Source: Sediminispirochaeta sp. (GTDB lineage Bacteria; Spirochaetota; Spirochaetia; DSM-16054; Sediminispirochaetaceae). From it: 8,102 nucleotides of DNA. The notes beneath the pieces were generated by a model. The model did not search any database. It saw only the letters and a list, made by a program, of their open reading frames with translations, and was not told the origin of the DNA. The position numbers and the translations under genes were made by a program. Numbering within the stretch: position 1 is the first letter of the stretch; every line of letters begins with the position of its first letter. Positions 1-5,975 of the stretch are shown here, in pieces. The stretch lies in assembly GCA_011046055.1 (NCBI GenBank), contig DSBN01000179.1, positions 1-8,102 of the forward strand, written 5' to 3'.

Positions 1-36
1 GCATTGCACTATCCAAATTTAGAATTACTGTTTCAA

Positions 37-65
37 TTGCCTTATTGATGCTATTCTGATACAAA
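37..65 (+). promoter_or_regulatory. Candidate sigma-70 promoter for rpe
   Basis: A -35-like TTGCCT (37-42) and a -10-like TACAAA (60-65) are separated by 17 bp. A TG one base upstream of the -10 (57-58) resembles an extended -10. The surroundings are clearly AT-rich compared with the genes. Transcription would begin at about 71-74, essentially at the rpe start codon. This is based on consensus matching only. Confidence 0.4.
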
Positions 66-73
66 TAATCTAT

Positions 74-730
74 ATGAAAAGAAAAACACTTTACGCGCCG
101 TCTCTTCTATCCGCGGATTTTTCCAACTTGCACGATGCGGTAGAGAGAATACACGCCTCTGAAGCGGATTGGATTCACCTGGATGTGATGGATGGCCGCT
201 TCGTTCCCAACATCACCTTCGGTCCCAAAGTGGTAGCCGACCTGCGCCCCCTCAGCACTCTTCCACTGGATGTGCACTTGATGATTACTGAGCCCGAAAG
301 ATATGCCGAGGAGTTTATCTCCGCCGGGGCCGATTATCTGACCTTCCACCTGGAAGCTACGGTCCACGCCCATCGACTGGTGCAAAAAATTAAGGAGCGG
401 GGAGCCAAGGCGGGGGTCTCGATCGTTCCATCCACACCGGTCTGGATGCTCGAAGAGCTCATGCCGGAGTTGGATCTCATCCTTATAATGACAGTCAACC
501 CGGGATTCGGTGGTCAGTCCCTGATACCCAGATGCCTGGAGAAGGTCCGCTATCTCAAACAGGCGGCCCAACGTGATTCGCACGACTACCTCATAGCCGT
601 TGACGGAGGGGTGAACCGGAATACCGCCGATGCCGTACGAAGGGCGGGAGCGGATGTACTGATCAGCGGGAGCGCTTTTTTCAAAGCCTCCGACCCGCGG
701 GAGGAGGTACGACGAGTTCGGGGGTATTAG
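74..730 (+). CDS. rpe: Ribulose-phosphate 3-epimerase
   Basis: This is a cytosolic TIM-barrel enzyme of the pentose phosphate pathway that interconverts D-ribulose 5-phosphate and D-xylulose 5-phosphate. The 218 residues cover the whole family length (about 220). Family landmarks are visible in order: APSLLSADF (8-16), HLDVMDGRFVPN (35-46), DVHLM (66-70), NPGFGGQ (142-148), VDGGV (176-180) and SGSAFF near the C-terminus. H35, D37, H68 and D177 match the family's metal ligands, and D37 and D177 match the catalytic acid/base pair. The phosphate-binding loops (GFGGQ and the SGSA segment) are intact. The ATG at 74 fits the family N-terminus, but no Shine-Dalgarno sequence precedes it, and a promoter-like sequence ends only 8 bp upstream, so the mRNA may be leaderless. 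An 89-bp gap separates it from the next gene. Confidence 0.96.
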   Translation: MKRKTLYAPSLLSADFSNLHDAVERIHASEADWIHLDVMDGRFVPNITFGPKVVADLRPLSTLPLDVHLMITEPERYAEEFISAGADYLTFHLEATVHAHRLVQKIKERGAKAGVSIVPSTPVWMLEELMPELDLILIMTVNPGFGGQSLIPRCLEKVRYLKQAAQRDSHDYLIAVDGGVNRNTADAVRRAGADVLISGSAFFKASDPREEVRRVRGY

Positions 731-819
731 TGTCGCCGGACAAAGCCCTTTTTGGAGCTCTTTGGCACTTTATTCTCCATTGAAAAGAGTCGAAAATAAA
801 AAGGGGAAAAGGTACAAAT

Positions 820-1797
820 ATGAAAAATAAGATCATCTTCATTTCGATTCTCTCGTTTTTCGCTGCAGGAATGCTGTGGGGACAGGACCGTAGTCTACCG
901 CCGACCCTTCACAAGGCTCTCTCGTCTTTTGAAAAGGGGGAGTTCGAGTCGTCGGTAGAGAACTTTCGTGCCGTTTTGGTGGATTCCGACCTCAGCGACT
1001 ATTACGGAGACGCCTACTACTGGCTGGGACGTTCATATCTGGCAATGGAGGATGTCGATAAAGCCGCTAGGAACATCGATTTCTTCTTGAACGAGTATCC
1101 GGATCATCGATTAACGCCGGAAGCCAGATATTACAAGGGGCGAATACTCTTTTTTCAGCAGGAATTCGAAAAATCTATTCAGCAGCTCAACAGCTTCATC
1201 GAAGGGAGCCCAGAACACTCCTTTGTAGCCAATGCTTATTTCTGGATTGGAGAGTGCTTTTATCATCTCGGTCATTTTGAAAAGGCCGAGCAGATATACG
1301 ATTTGGTCTTGAGGGACTACCCTAGGAGTTACAAAGTCGAAGCGGCTCGCTATCGCAGATCCCTCATCGAGTTGAAACAGAGAGAACAGGAGCTCCTCAG
1401 GCTCTTGAGAATCAGCCACGAGGAGTATCTGAAGACCATCGAAGACTTTCAGAGAAGAGAAAAAGAGTACCAACAAGCCCTGAGTAACTACCAGAGACGC
1501 CTCTCCTCCGCCAGCCGGAGCGGAGATGAGAGTCAGGACGAACACCTCCAGTTGGAACGTGAGTATCAAGACGACTTAAAAGAGCTTCAAGAGAGTCTTC
1601 GTCGACGAGACCAAAGGATCGCTGAACTGGAGCGCGAGCTGAGAGATGCTCGGAGAAACGGGGGAGCACCGGTCGTGATCAGAAACGAAGAGAATCAGTC
1701 CGAGATAATGGAGTTGCTCGCTCTGAAAGACAGAGCCCTGGAAAACAAGCTTTTCCTCATTCAATGGCTCGACGATCATGAAGGGGAGGGAAAATGA
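820..1797 (+). CDS. Exported TPR and coiled-coil protein
   Basis: The protein has 325 residues and starts with a signal peptide: K2-K4, a hydrophobic core at 5-19, and a likely cleavage after G21 (LWG|QD). There is no lipobox cysteine, so a soluble periplasmic protein is likely. Residues about 28-175 are helical repeats of TPR type. The clearest units begin near Y66 (YYWLGRSYLAM), A101 (ARYYKGRILF) and A139 (AYFWIGECFYHLGHFEKAEQIY), each ending in a DYP- or EYP-like turn. Residues about 182-280 are rich in Glu, Arg, Gln and Leu and look like a two-part coiled coil broken around 228-240. The layout resembles CpoB/YbgF-like periplasmic scaffold proteins but with the coiled coil after the TPRs instead of before them, so orthology is not claimed. 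The start is supported by a purine-rich AAGGGGAAAAGG at 801-812. The stop overlaps the next gene by 4 bp, implying coupled translation. The precise role is unknown; protein-protein scaffolding in the envelope is inferred. Confidence 0.85.
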   Translation: MKNKIIFISILSFFAAGMLWGQDRSLPPTLHKALSSFEKGEFESSVENFRAVLVDSDLSDYYGDAYYWLGRSYLAMEDVDKAARNIDFFLNEYPDHRLTPEARYYKGRILFFQQEFEKSIQQLNSFIEGSPEHSFVANAYFWIGECFYHLGHFEKAEQIYDLVLRDYPRSYKVEAARYRRSLIELKQREQELLRLLRISHEEYLKTIEDFQRREKEYQQALSNYQRRLSSASRSGDESQDEHLQLEREYQDDLKELQESLRRRDQRIAELERELRDARRNGGAPVVIRNEENQSEIMELLALKDRALENKLFLIQWLDDHEGEGK

Positions 1798-2861
1798 AAC
1801 AAAAAATAACGGCTCTCATGATATTCTTCCTATTTACCGCCGCAGGCCCGCTGATCGGACTGAGCATCCAGCAGGGACGCGTCAAGGTAGTGCTCCACGA
1901 GAATAGCGGTCGGTTTTCCGTCTACTACCTCGAGGATATTCAACGGGACCGCTACGTCTCGCTGCTTTTCGAACGTGACCCCCGCACCAGCGAATCCGGC
2001 CTCTTGATGAATAACCGTATTTTGACCCTTGGAAAGTCCAGCGAGTTCTCCCAACGTATCGAGAAGACCGTGGACGGCGCCAAATTCGTCTGGACTTCTC
2101 CCCAGCTGGAGGTCGAACAGAAGTTCAGTTTTGCCAAATCCGACCCGAATTCCCTGGCCGAAGGGATTCGAATCGAGACCAAGATCAAAAACATCTCTGA
2201 GCAGCAACAGTCAGTGGGATTTCACCTTTTGCTGGACACCTACCTGGGGGAGAAGGGAGATGTACACTTTCGCACCTCCAATGATGAGGTCTTGGAACGG
2301 GAGAGAGAGTTTCGGCTGGATATGCCGCTCTACTGGCTCTCTCCGACCAAGGATATGAGTTTCGAGGGGCTTCATTCGGTTTTAAAAGGGCAGGGAGTCA
2401 CTATTCCCGATCGGCTGGTTTTTTCCAACTGGAAACGGCTGAGCGAGAACCTATGGAACTTGCAGACTCAAAGCCGACGCAACTTCAACCTGCTCCCGTA
2501 TTCGATAAACGACTCCGCGGTAGCACAGTTTTACGACCCGATGAGACTCCCTTCGGGAGGGCAGCGAGAGATAACCGCCCTTATGGGAGCCTATAACGGC
2601 AGTCCCCTGCGCATCACCGCTGGCGGAACCGAGGGCAGGGGAGAGGAAGCGGCGGAGAGTCGGCAGGATATGGAGGGACTCAGCATGGACGATCTGCGAG
2701 AGCTGGCTCGGGAAGATCTCATCGCCGTTGACGATATTATCGCTTCAATAGACAGCTTACTCTCTTTTCCCGAAAACATCGAGCAGGATAAAATCGAGCT
2801 GATCAAAAGGGATCTTCGCCGTCTCGATGAAAAAAGAGAACAGTACACGAAGATAGAATAG
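1794..2861 (+). CDS. Exported protein of unknown family
   Basis: I do not recognise this family. The protein has 355 residues with an N-terminal signal peptide (K2 and K4, hydrophobic 6-22, probable cleavage near 22-24) and no lipobox. Residues about 25-275 have short alternating hydrophobic segments typical of a beta-sandwich, including a well-patterned stretch at 125-151 (IRIETKIKN, then VGFHLLLDTYLGE). A low-complexity Gly/Glu linker (277-290) leads to a charged helical tail (293-353) that could form a helical hairpin or coiled coil. The ATG overlaps the previous stop as ATGA, and GGGGAGGG at 1783-1790 is a good ribosome binding site, so it is co-translated with the exported TPR protein. 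Only 4 bp separate it from the next membrane-bound TPR gene. Its position suggests it works with these two in the periplasm. No catalytic motif is visible. Confidence 0.85.
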   Translation: MKQKITALMIFFLFTAAGPLIGLSIQQGRVKVVLHENSGRFSVYYLEDIQRDRYVSLLFERDPRTSESGLLMNNRILTLGKSSEFSQRIEKTVDGAKFVWTSPQLEVEQKFSFAKSDPNSLAEGIRIETKIKNISEQQQSVGFHLLLDTYLGEKGDVHFRTSNDEVLEREREFRLDMPLYWLSPTKDMSFEGLHSVLKGQGVTIPDRLVFSNWKRLSENLWNLQTQSRRNFNLLPYSINDSAVAQFYDPMRLPSGGQREITALMGAYNGSPLRITAGGTEGRGEEAAESRQDMEGLSMDDLRELAREDLIAVDDIIASIDSLLSFPENIEQDKIELIKRDLRRLDEKREQYTKIE

Positions 2862-2865
2862 GCTA

Positions 2866-3963
2866 ATGAGCACGGGGGCAAACGACCTCAAAAAAGCAAA
2901 CAAACTCTACCTTCGCGGCAAGTACGGCCAGGTCCTGCAGCTCCTGGAGGCCCAGATATTCAGATACCGCCAAAGCTTCCGATTCTATTACATCCTGGGA
3001 ATGAGCTGTATCAGAACCGGCGACATCTCCGGTGCCGCTTCTTACCTGCAGCGGGCCTTAAGTATCCGACCCGGGCAGGTGAACGCACTGTTGGGTATGG
3101 CTCTGGTACATCTAAAACAGCAAAAGACCGCCGATTCGATCAAAGACTGGTTTGAAGTACTGGATCAAGACCCCAAAAACAAGTATGCCCGTCGTGGTCT
3201 GGATGCGGTACGGAAGCACGGAAATCCCGACGATCTCTTATCCTACATTGAGAGCAAGAAGATCTTCAGCCTCCTCCCCCGAGAGCGGAGTATTTCACCT
3301 CTGTTGCCCCTAGGAGGATTTGTCGTGCTACTGCTTGCGGCGGGAGTTCTTCTTTTCCCCCTGTACAAGGACTTCCTGCCAAAACGCCAAGGGGCAGCCC
3401 AGAGAAGCGAAATATCCCAGCTCCAGCTGGAGGTGGAAAACTATTCGTCGGAACCCGAGGCGGAGAGTCAAAGCAGGTACGATCTGGAAGAGGGGGAAAT
3501 AAAGAGTCTCTACCAAGAGGTGATCGACCACTTTCATCGCTTTGAGGACAACCAAGCACGGATGAAAATCAACCGCCTACTGCTCTCCAACGCCTCGGCG
3601 GAGGTGAAAAACAAACTGCAGCTGCTCGAGGACTACGTACGAGAGCCGAGTTTTGAAAGTCTAAAAAAATCATACCCCTTTTCGGAGGTAAGAAAAGATC
3701 CGCCGCTTTACGACCAATGTTACGTGCTGTGGCGAGGCAAGGTCGGGAACCTGCAGGTAGGGGATGAGGAGATACGATTCGACCTGCTGGTGGGGTATCA
3801 CCGCGGGGAGGTTCTGGAAGGGGTGGTGCCCACCAGCCTCGACTTTGCCGCCCGTATCGACCCCTCATTGCCCATCGAAGTCTTGGGCCGGGTGACCGTC
3901 CAGGGGGAGAGAATCAGCCTAAGGGGTGTCACCATCCATCAATTTATCCCTGAATCGAATTAA
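2866..3963 (+). CDS. Single-pass membrane protein with cytoplasmic TPRs and periplasmic domain
   Basis: The protein has 365 residues in four parts. Residues about 6-120 form TPR-like helical pairs, including YYILGMSCIRTGDISGAASY (41-60) and the following LQRALSIRPG (61-70). One strong membrane segment lies at about 145-167 (GGFVVLLLAAGVLLFPLY). Residues about 180-275 are charged and helical. A beta-rich C-terminal domain covers about 284-362, with strands WRGKVGNL, RFDLLVGY, IEVLGRVTV and ISLRGVTIHQF. There is no signal peptide, so I infer an internal signal-anchor with the TPRs in the cytoplasm and the C-terminal domain outside. The strand order and Gly pattern of the C-terminal domain are suggestive of an OB-like barrel, which is only a guess. 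The ATG at 2866 has a weak ribosome binding site and lies 4 bp after the previous stop, so translation is probably coupled. The family is unknown; linking cytoplasmic partners to the two upstream exported proteins is inferred. Confidence 0.85.
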   Translation: MSTGANDLKKANKLYLRGKYGQVLQLLEAQIFRYRQSFRFYYILGMSCIRTGDISGAASYLQRALSIRPGQVNALLGMALVHLKQQKTADSIKDWFEVLDQDPKNKYARRGLDAVRKHGNPDDLLSYIESKKIFSLLPRERSISPLLPLGGFVVLLLAAGVLLFPLYKDFLPKRQGAAQRSEISQLQLEVENYSSEPEAESQSRYDLEEGEIKSLYQEVIDHFHRFEDNQARMKINRLLLSNASAEVKNKLQLLEDYVREPSFESLKKSYPFSEVRKDPPLYDQCYVLWRGKVGNLQVGDEEIRFDLLVGYHRGEVLEGVVPTSLDFAARIDPSLPIEVLGRVTVQGERISLRGVTIHQFIPESN

Positions 3964-3991
3964 AAAAAACACATGAGACGGGAGGAGTGAT

Positions 3992-4441
3992 ATGCGTGCC
4001 GTGGTACAACGGGTGAGAGACTGCAGCGTCCGGGTCGAGGACAGGCTTGTCGGTCGGATCGACGGGGGCCTCTTGGTCTACCTGGGAGTGGAAAAAGATG
4101 ATAAAGACCGGGACTTGGACTACATCGTCAACAAAGTGGTGGGGCTTAGAATCTTTGAAGACGAAAGGGGCAAGATGAACCTCTCGGTGCGCGACGTAGA
4201 GGGCGCGGTTTTGGTGGTGCCCCAATTCACCCTCTGCGCGGATACGCGCAAAGGAAAGCGACCTTCCTACAACTACGCGGCCGATCCGGCCATGGGAGAG
4301 AAGTTTTATGAAACCGCGGTAGAGAAGATACGGCTGCAGGGCTGCCGTGTTGAAACCGGAGAGTTTCAGGCTTCCATGGAGGTGGACTACGTGAACATTG
4401 GACCGGTCACCATTCTGCTCGACTCGAAAGGTCGAATCTAA
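3992..4441 (+). CDS. dtd: D-aminoacyl-tRNA deacylase (DTD1 type)
   Basis: This cytosolic homodimeric enzyme hydrolyses D-amino acids, and glycine, mischarged on tRNA, and so proofreads translation. The 149 residues match the family length (about 145). The N-terminus MRAVVQRV is typical. The active-site segment [19 protein letters not shown] (75-93) carries T80, and the Gly-Pro pair G137-P138 of NIGPVT (135-140), used by the family to reject L-aminoacyl substrates, is present. Two family positions differ from the usual form: the common SQFTL reads PQFTL (P77), and NDGPVT reads NIGPVT (I136). The remainder aligns well, including LGVEKDD (31-37) and GKMNL (60-64), so I expect a working enzyme. 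A strong ribosome binding site, GGAGGAG (3981-3987), supports the ATG. It lies 28 bp after the envelope gene and is probably on the same transcript. Confidence 0.96.
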   Translation: MRAVVQRVRDCSVRVEDRLVGRIDGGLLVYLGVEKDDKDRDLDYIVNKVVGLRIFEDERGKMNLSVRDVEGAVLVVPQFTLCADTRKGKRPSYNYAADPAMGEKFYETAVEKIRLQGCRVETGEFQASMEVDYVNIGPVTILLDSKGRI

Positions 4442-4445
4442 AGCA

Positions 4446-4478
4446 CGCGAAACCTCCAAGAGTACTCAGCCTTTCGCG
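4446..4478 (+). other. Hairpin just after dtd
   Basis: CGCGAAA (4446-4452) and TTTCGCG (4472-4478) form a perfect 7-bp stem around a 19-base loop. The loop itself contains the palindrome GAGTACTC (4460-4467). It starts 5 bases after the dtd stop. It could slow or end dtd transcription, but no T-tract follows (GAATTATCC), so it is not a canonical intrinsic terminator. A 10-bp palindrome, GCGTCGACGC, lies further on at 4495-4504. Confidence 0.4.
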
Positions 4479-4525
4479 AATTATCCTCATCAGCGCGTCG
4501 ACGCAGCTATTGATCATGTATCTTT

Positions 4526-4534
4526 GCAGCTGAG
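4526..4534 (+). repeat. Left copy of 9-bp direct repeat (putative target-site duplication)
   Basis: GCAGCTGAG here is repeated exactly at 4676-4684. The two copies directly flank the 141-bp inverted-repeat-bounded segment 4535-4675, as expected for a duplication made on transposon insertion. The core CAGCTG is itself palindromic, which slightly raises the chance of coincidence. Confidence 0.55.
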
Positions 4535-4539
4535 CAGCA

Positions 4540-4583
4540 ATTCTCATTTTGAAGTGTTGACATCAACACTTCAAAATGAGAAT
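4540..4583. repeat. Perfect 21-bp inverted repeat (left hairpin)
   Basis: The arms at 4540-4560 and 4563-4583 are exact reverse complements, separated by only CA. Skipping A4539 adds two more pairs (G4537-C4585, C4538-G4584). No T-run follows on either strand. The outer arm is the left terminal repeat of the putative mobile element. Confidence 0.9.
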
Positions 4584-4629
4584 GCCTTAAACCGTTAGAA
4601 AATGAAATTTTACCTAAGTAAATGAAGCA

Positions 4630-4671
4630 AATTCTCAGTTTGGAAGTCAGAAGACTTCCAAACTGAGAATT
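4630..4671. repeat. Perfect 19-bp inverted repeat (right hairpin)
   Basis: The arms at 4630-4648 and 4653-4671 are exact reverse complements around the loop AGAA. Skipping A4629 adds G4627-C4673 and C4628-G4672. The arms are related to those of the left hairpin (AATTCTCA, then T or G, then TTTG), so four related copies occur in alternating orientation. No T-run follows. Confidence 0.9.
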
Positions 4672-4675
4672 GCTA

Positions 4676-4684
4676 GCAGCTGAG
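4676..4684 (+). repeat. Right copy of 9-bp direct repeat (putative target-site duplication)
   Basis: GCAGCTGAG is identical to 4526-4534. Removing one copy and the enclosed segment would restore a continuous sequence running from TATCTTT through GCAGCTGAG into ACTTGACC. Confidence 0.55.
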
Positions 4685-4686
4685 AC

Positions 4687-4714
4687 TTGACCACCGGTTC
4701 TTGAAGCCTATAAG
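4687..4714 (+). promoter_or_regulatory. Candidate sigma-70 promoter for recA
   Basis: TTGACC (4687-4692) is a good -35, and TATAAG (4709-4714), 16 bp later, is a plausible -10. An overlapping TAAGAT at 18 bp is an alternative. The transcript would start near 4721, giving a leader of about 105 bases. I see no recognised LexA box (neither the CTGT-type nor the GAAC-N4-GTTC type) around it. The octamer CGCGAAAC at 4751-4758 repeats the one at 4446-4453. Confidence 0.4.
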
Positions 4715-4776
4715 ATGAAGCTGGAACTTTACAATTTTTGCTTAAAATTGCGCGAAACTTGAAGCAGCAGGACGAG

Positions 4777-4810
4777 TAAAGTGGTAATAGTAGGTAGAGA
4801 GACCACCTTA
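4777..4810 (+). promoter_or_regulatory. Possible weak hairpin in the recA leader
   Basis: TAAAGTGGT (4777-4785) can pair with ACCACCTTA (4802-4810) with one A-C mismatch, around a 16-base loop. It ends 7 bases before the recA ribosome binding site GGAGGGG (4818-4824). It might affect translation initiation, but the stem is modest and could be chance. Confidence 0.2.
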
Positions 4811-4826
4811 TTCGTATGGAGGGGAT

Positions 4827-5972
4827 ATGGCAAAAAAGAGCACCGCGAGCCAGGAGGCTCCGGGAAACAACGAAGAAAAAAAACAGGCCCTGGAGGCAGC
4901 CCGCCTGCAAATAGAGAAGCAGTTCGGTAAAGGCTCGCTGATGAAACTCGGGGGCGACATACGGGATCGCAACATCCGGGTCATCCCATCGGGGTCGGTC
5001 CTTCTCGACTCGGCCCTCGGTGTGGGAGGCTACCCCCGTGGGCGGGTGATCGAAATTTACGGACCCGAGTCTTCCGGCAAGACAACCCTGGCTCTGCACG
5101 CCATTGCCGAGGCGCAGAAAACGGGCGGGATCGCCGCTTTTATCGACGCTGAACACGCTCTGGACCCCACGTACGCCCGTAATTTGGGGGTCAATACCGA
5201 TGAGCTCTGGGTATCGCAGCCTGATACCGGTGAACAGGCCCTGGAGATCGCCGAATCCCTGGTACGTTCCGGTGCCGTCGATATAATCGTAGTTGACTCG
5301 GTAGCCGCGCTGACCCCCCAGGCGGAGATAGAAGGGGAGATGGGCGACTCTCACATGGGGCTGCAGGCCCGCCTGATGAGCCAGGCCTTGAGAAAACTCA
5401 CCGGCACCATATCCAAATCGGGTACCAGCCTCATTTTTATCAACCAAATACGAATGAAGATAGGTGTCATGTTCGGAAATCCCGAGACCACCACCGGAGG
5501 ACGGGCGCTCAAGTTTTACAGCTCCGTCAGACTGGAGGTGCGCCGAATCGAGACGATCTCCAAAGGCAGCGACGACGCGATTGGCAACCGAGTGCGGGTC
5601 AAGGTGGTGAAAAACAAAGTAGCCGCACCATTCAAAAAGGTCGAAATGGAGATCATGTTCGGCAAGGGTATAAGCACCAGCGCCAGTCTGCTCGACGCGG
5701 CCCTGAAGTTCGACATCATCTCCAAAAGCGGCAGCTGGTACTCCTACGGAGAGGAGCGAATTGGGCAGGGTAGGGAGAATGCCAAACTCTTCCTGGAAAA
5801 CAATCCTGAAATTGCCCAGACTGTCGATCTGCAGGTGCGCAAACTCTTTTTTCCCGAACGTTACGAAGAGACGGAACCTGACGCCGCCAAGACCAAGCCT
5901 CAAGAACCCAAGCCGGAAGAGAGCTCAAAGAAAGAAACGGTGAAGGCGGACGACGAGAAGGAACTGTTTTAG
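4827..5972 (+). CDS. recA: Recombinase RecA
   Basis: This is a cytosolic ATP-dependent recombinase that forms filaments on single-stranded DNA, carries out strand exchange in homologous recombination and repair, and in many bacteria stimulates LexA self-cleavage. The 381 residues are slightly longer than the usual 345-355 because of a long charged tail. Landmarks are: Walker [10 protein letters not shown] (79-87), the [10 protein letters not shown] segment (105-114), Walker [13 protein letters not shown] (151-162), DNA loop L1 around [14 protein letters not shown] (169-182), and loop L2 with [22 protein letters not shown] (204-225). The C-terminal domain follows, and the final ~35 residues are Lys/Glu/Pro-rich, as in other RecA regulatory tails. 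The start is backed by GGAGG (4818-4822), 4 bases before the ATG. scpA begins 3 bases after the stop, so the two are very likely co-transcribed. All catalytic motifs are intact. Confidence 0.98.
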   Translation: MAKKSTASQEAPGNNEEKKQALEAARLQIEKQFGKGSLMKLGGDIRDRNIRVIPSGSVLLDSALGVGGYPRGRVIEIYGPESSGKTTLALHAIAEAQKTGGIAAFIDAEHALDPTYARNLGVNTDELWVSQPDTGEQALEIAESLVRSGAVDIIVVDSVAALTPQAEIEGEMGDSHMGLQARLMSQALRKLTGTISKSGTSLIFINQIRMKIGVMFGNPETTTGGRALKFYSSVRLEVRRIETISKGSDDAIGNRVRVKVVKNKVAAPFKKVEMEIMFGKGISTSASLLDAALKFDIISKSGSWYSYGEERIGQGRENAKLFLENNPEIAQTVDLQVRKLFFPERYEETEPDAAKTKPQEPKPEESSKKETVKADDEKELF

Positions 5973-5975
5973 GAT

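Larger units (their letters stand above)
4535..4675. mobile_element. MITE-like insertion element, 141 bp
   Basis: The ends are inverted repeats. The left end reads CAGCAATTCTCATTTTGAAGT, and the right end in reverse complement reads TAGCAATTCTCAGTTTGGAAGT, so the outermost base, one internal base and one inserted G differ. GCAGCTGAG flanks both sides directly. The element has no ORF of meaningful length and is AT-rich compared with its surroundings, as expected for a non-autonomous miniature element mobilised by a transposase elsewhere. Each end is also half of a near-perfect hairpin (separate entries), and the middle (4595-4617) has a weaker one, TTAGAAAAT/ATTTTacCTAA. It sits in the dtd-recA gap, with its right duplication copy ending 2 bases before the candidate recA -35 box. 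Alternatives are a REPIN-like pair of palindromic repeats or an unusual double-hairpin regulatory region. The parent transposase family cannot be named from this window. Confidence 0.55.

Noticed and set aside
763..778. A sigma-54 promoter starting with TGGCAC upstream of the exported TPR gene
   Set aside because: The -24 half matches, but the -12 element lacks the required GC at the fixed spacing (TCTC instead of TTGC).
731..819. A terminator between rpe and the next gene
   Set aside because: Only short, bulged pairings (AAAGCC with GGCACTTT) can be drawn; they are not convincing as a stem.
4398..4598. A 66-codon open frame running from the end of dtd into the intergenic repeats
   Set aside because: It starts inside dtd in another frame, lacks a good ribosome binding site, and ends in the hairpin region; its translation looks like random sequence.
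4540..4671. The two hairpins as intrinsic terminators for dtd
   Set aside because: Neither is followed by a T-run on either strand, and the arms are AT-rich at the base. The mobile-element explanation accounts for the inverted ends and the direct repeat better.
4526..4684. An integron attC recombination site
   Set aside because: The palindromes are near perfect without the expected extrahelical bases, the paired core boxes (RYYYAAC/GTTRRRY) are missing at the ends, and no cassette or integrase is in the window.
4687..4826. A LexA/SOS box controlling recA
   Set aside because: No CTGT-N8-ACAG, GAAC-N4-GTTC or similar spaced dyad is found. Scattered GTTC and GAAC halves are 20 or more bases apart.
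4647..5903. A 418-codon open frame on the minus strand opposite recA
   Set aside because: It is the complement of an unmistakable recA gene. Its translation shows no recognisable domain, and long antisense frames are common where codon use is biased.
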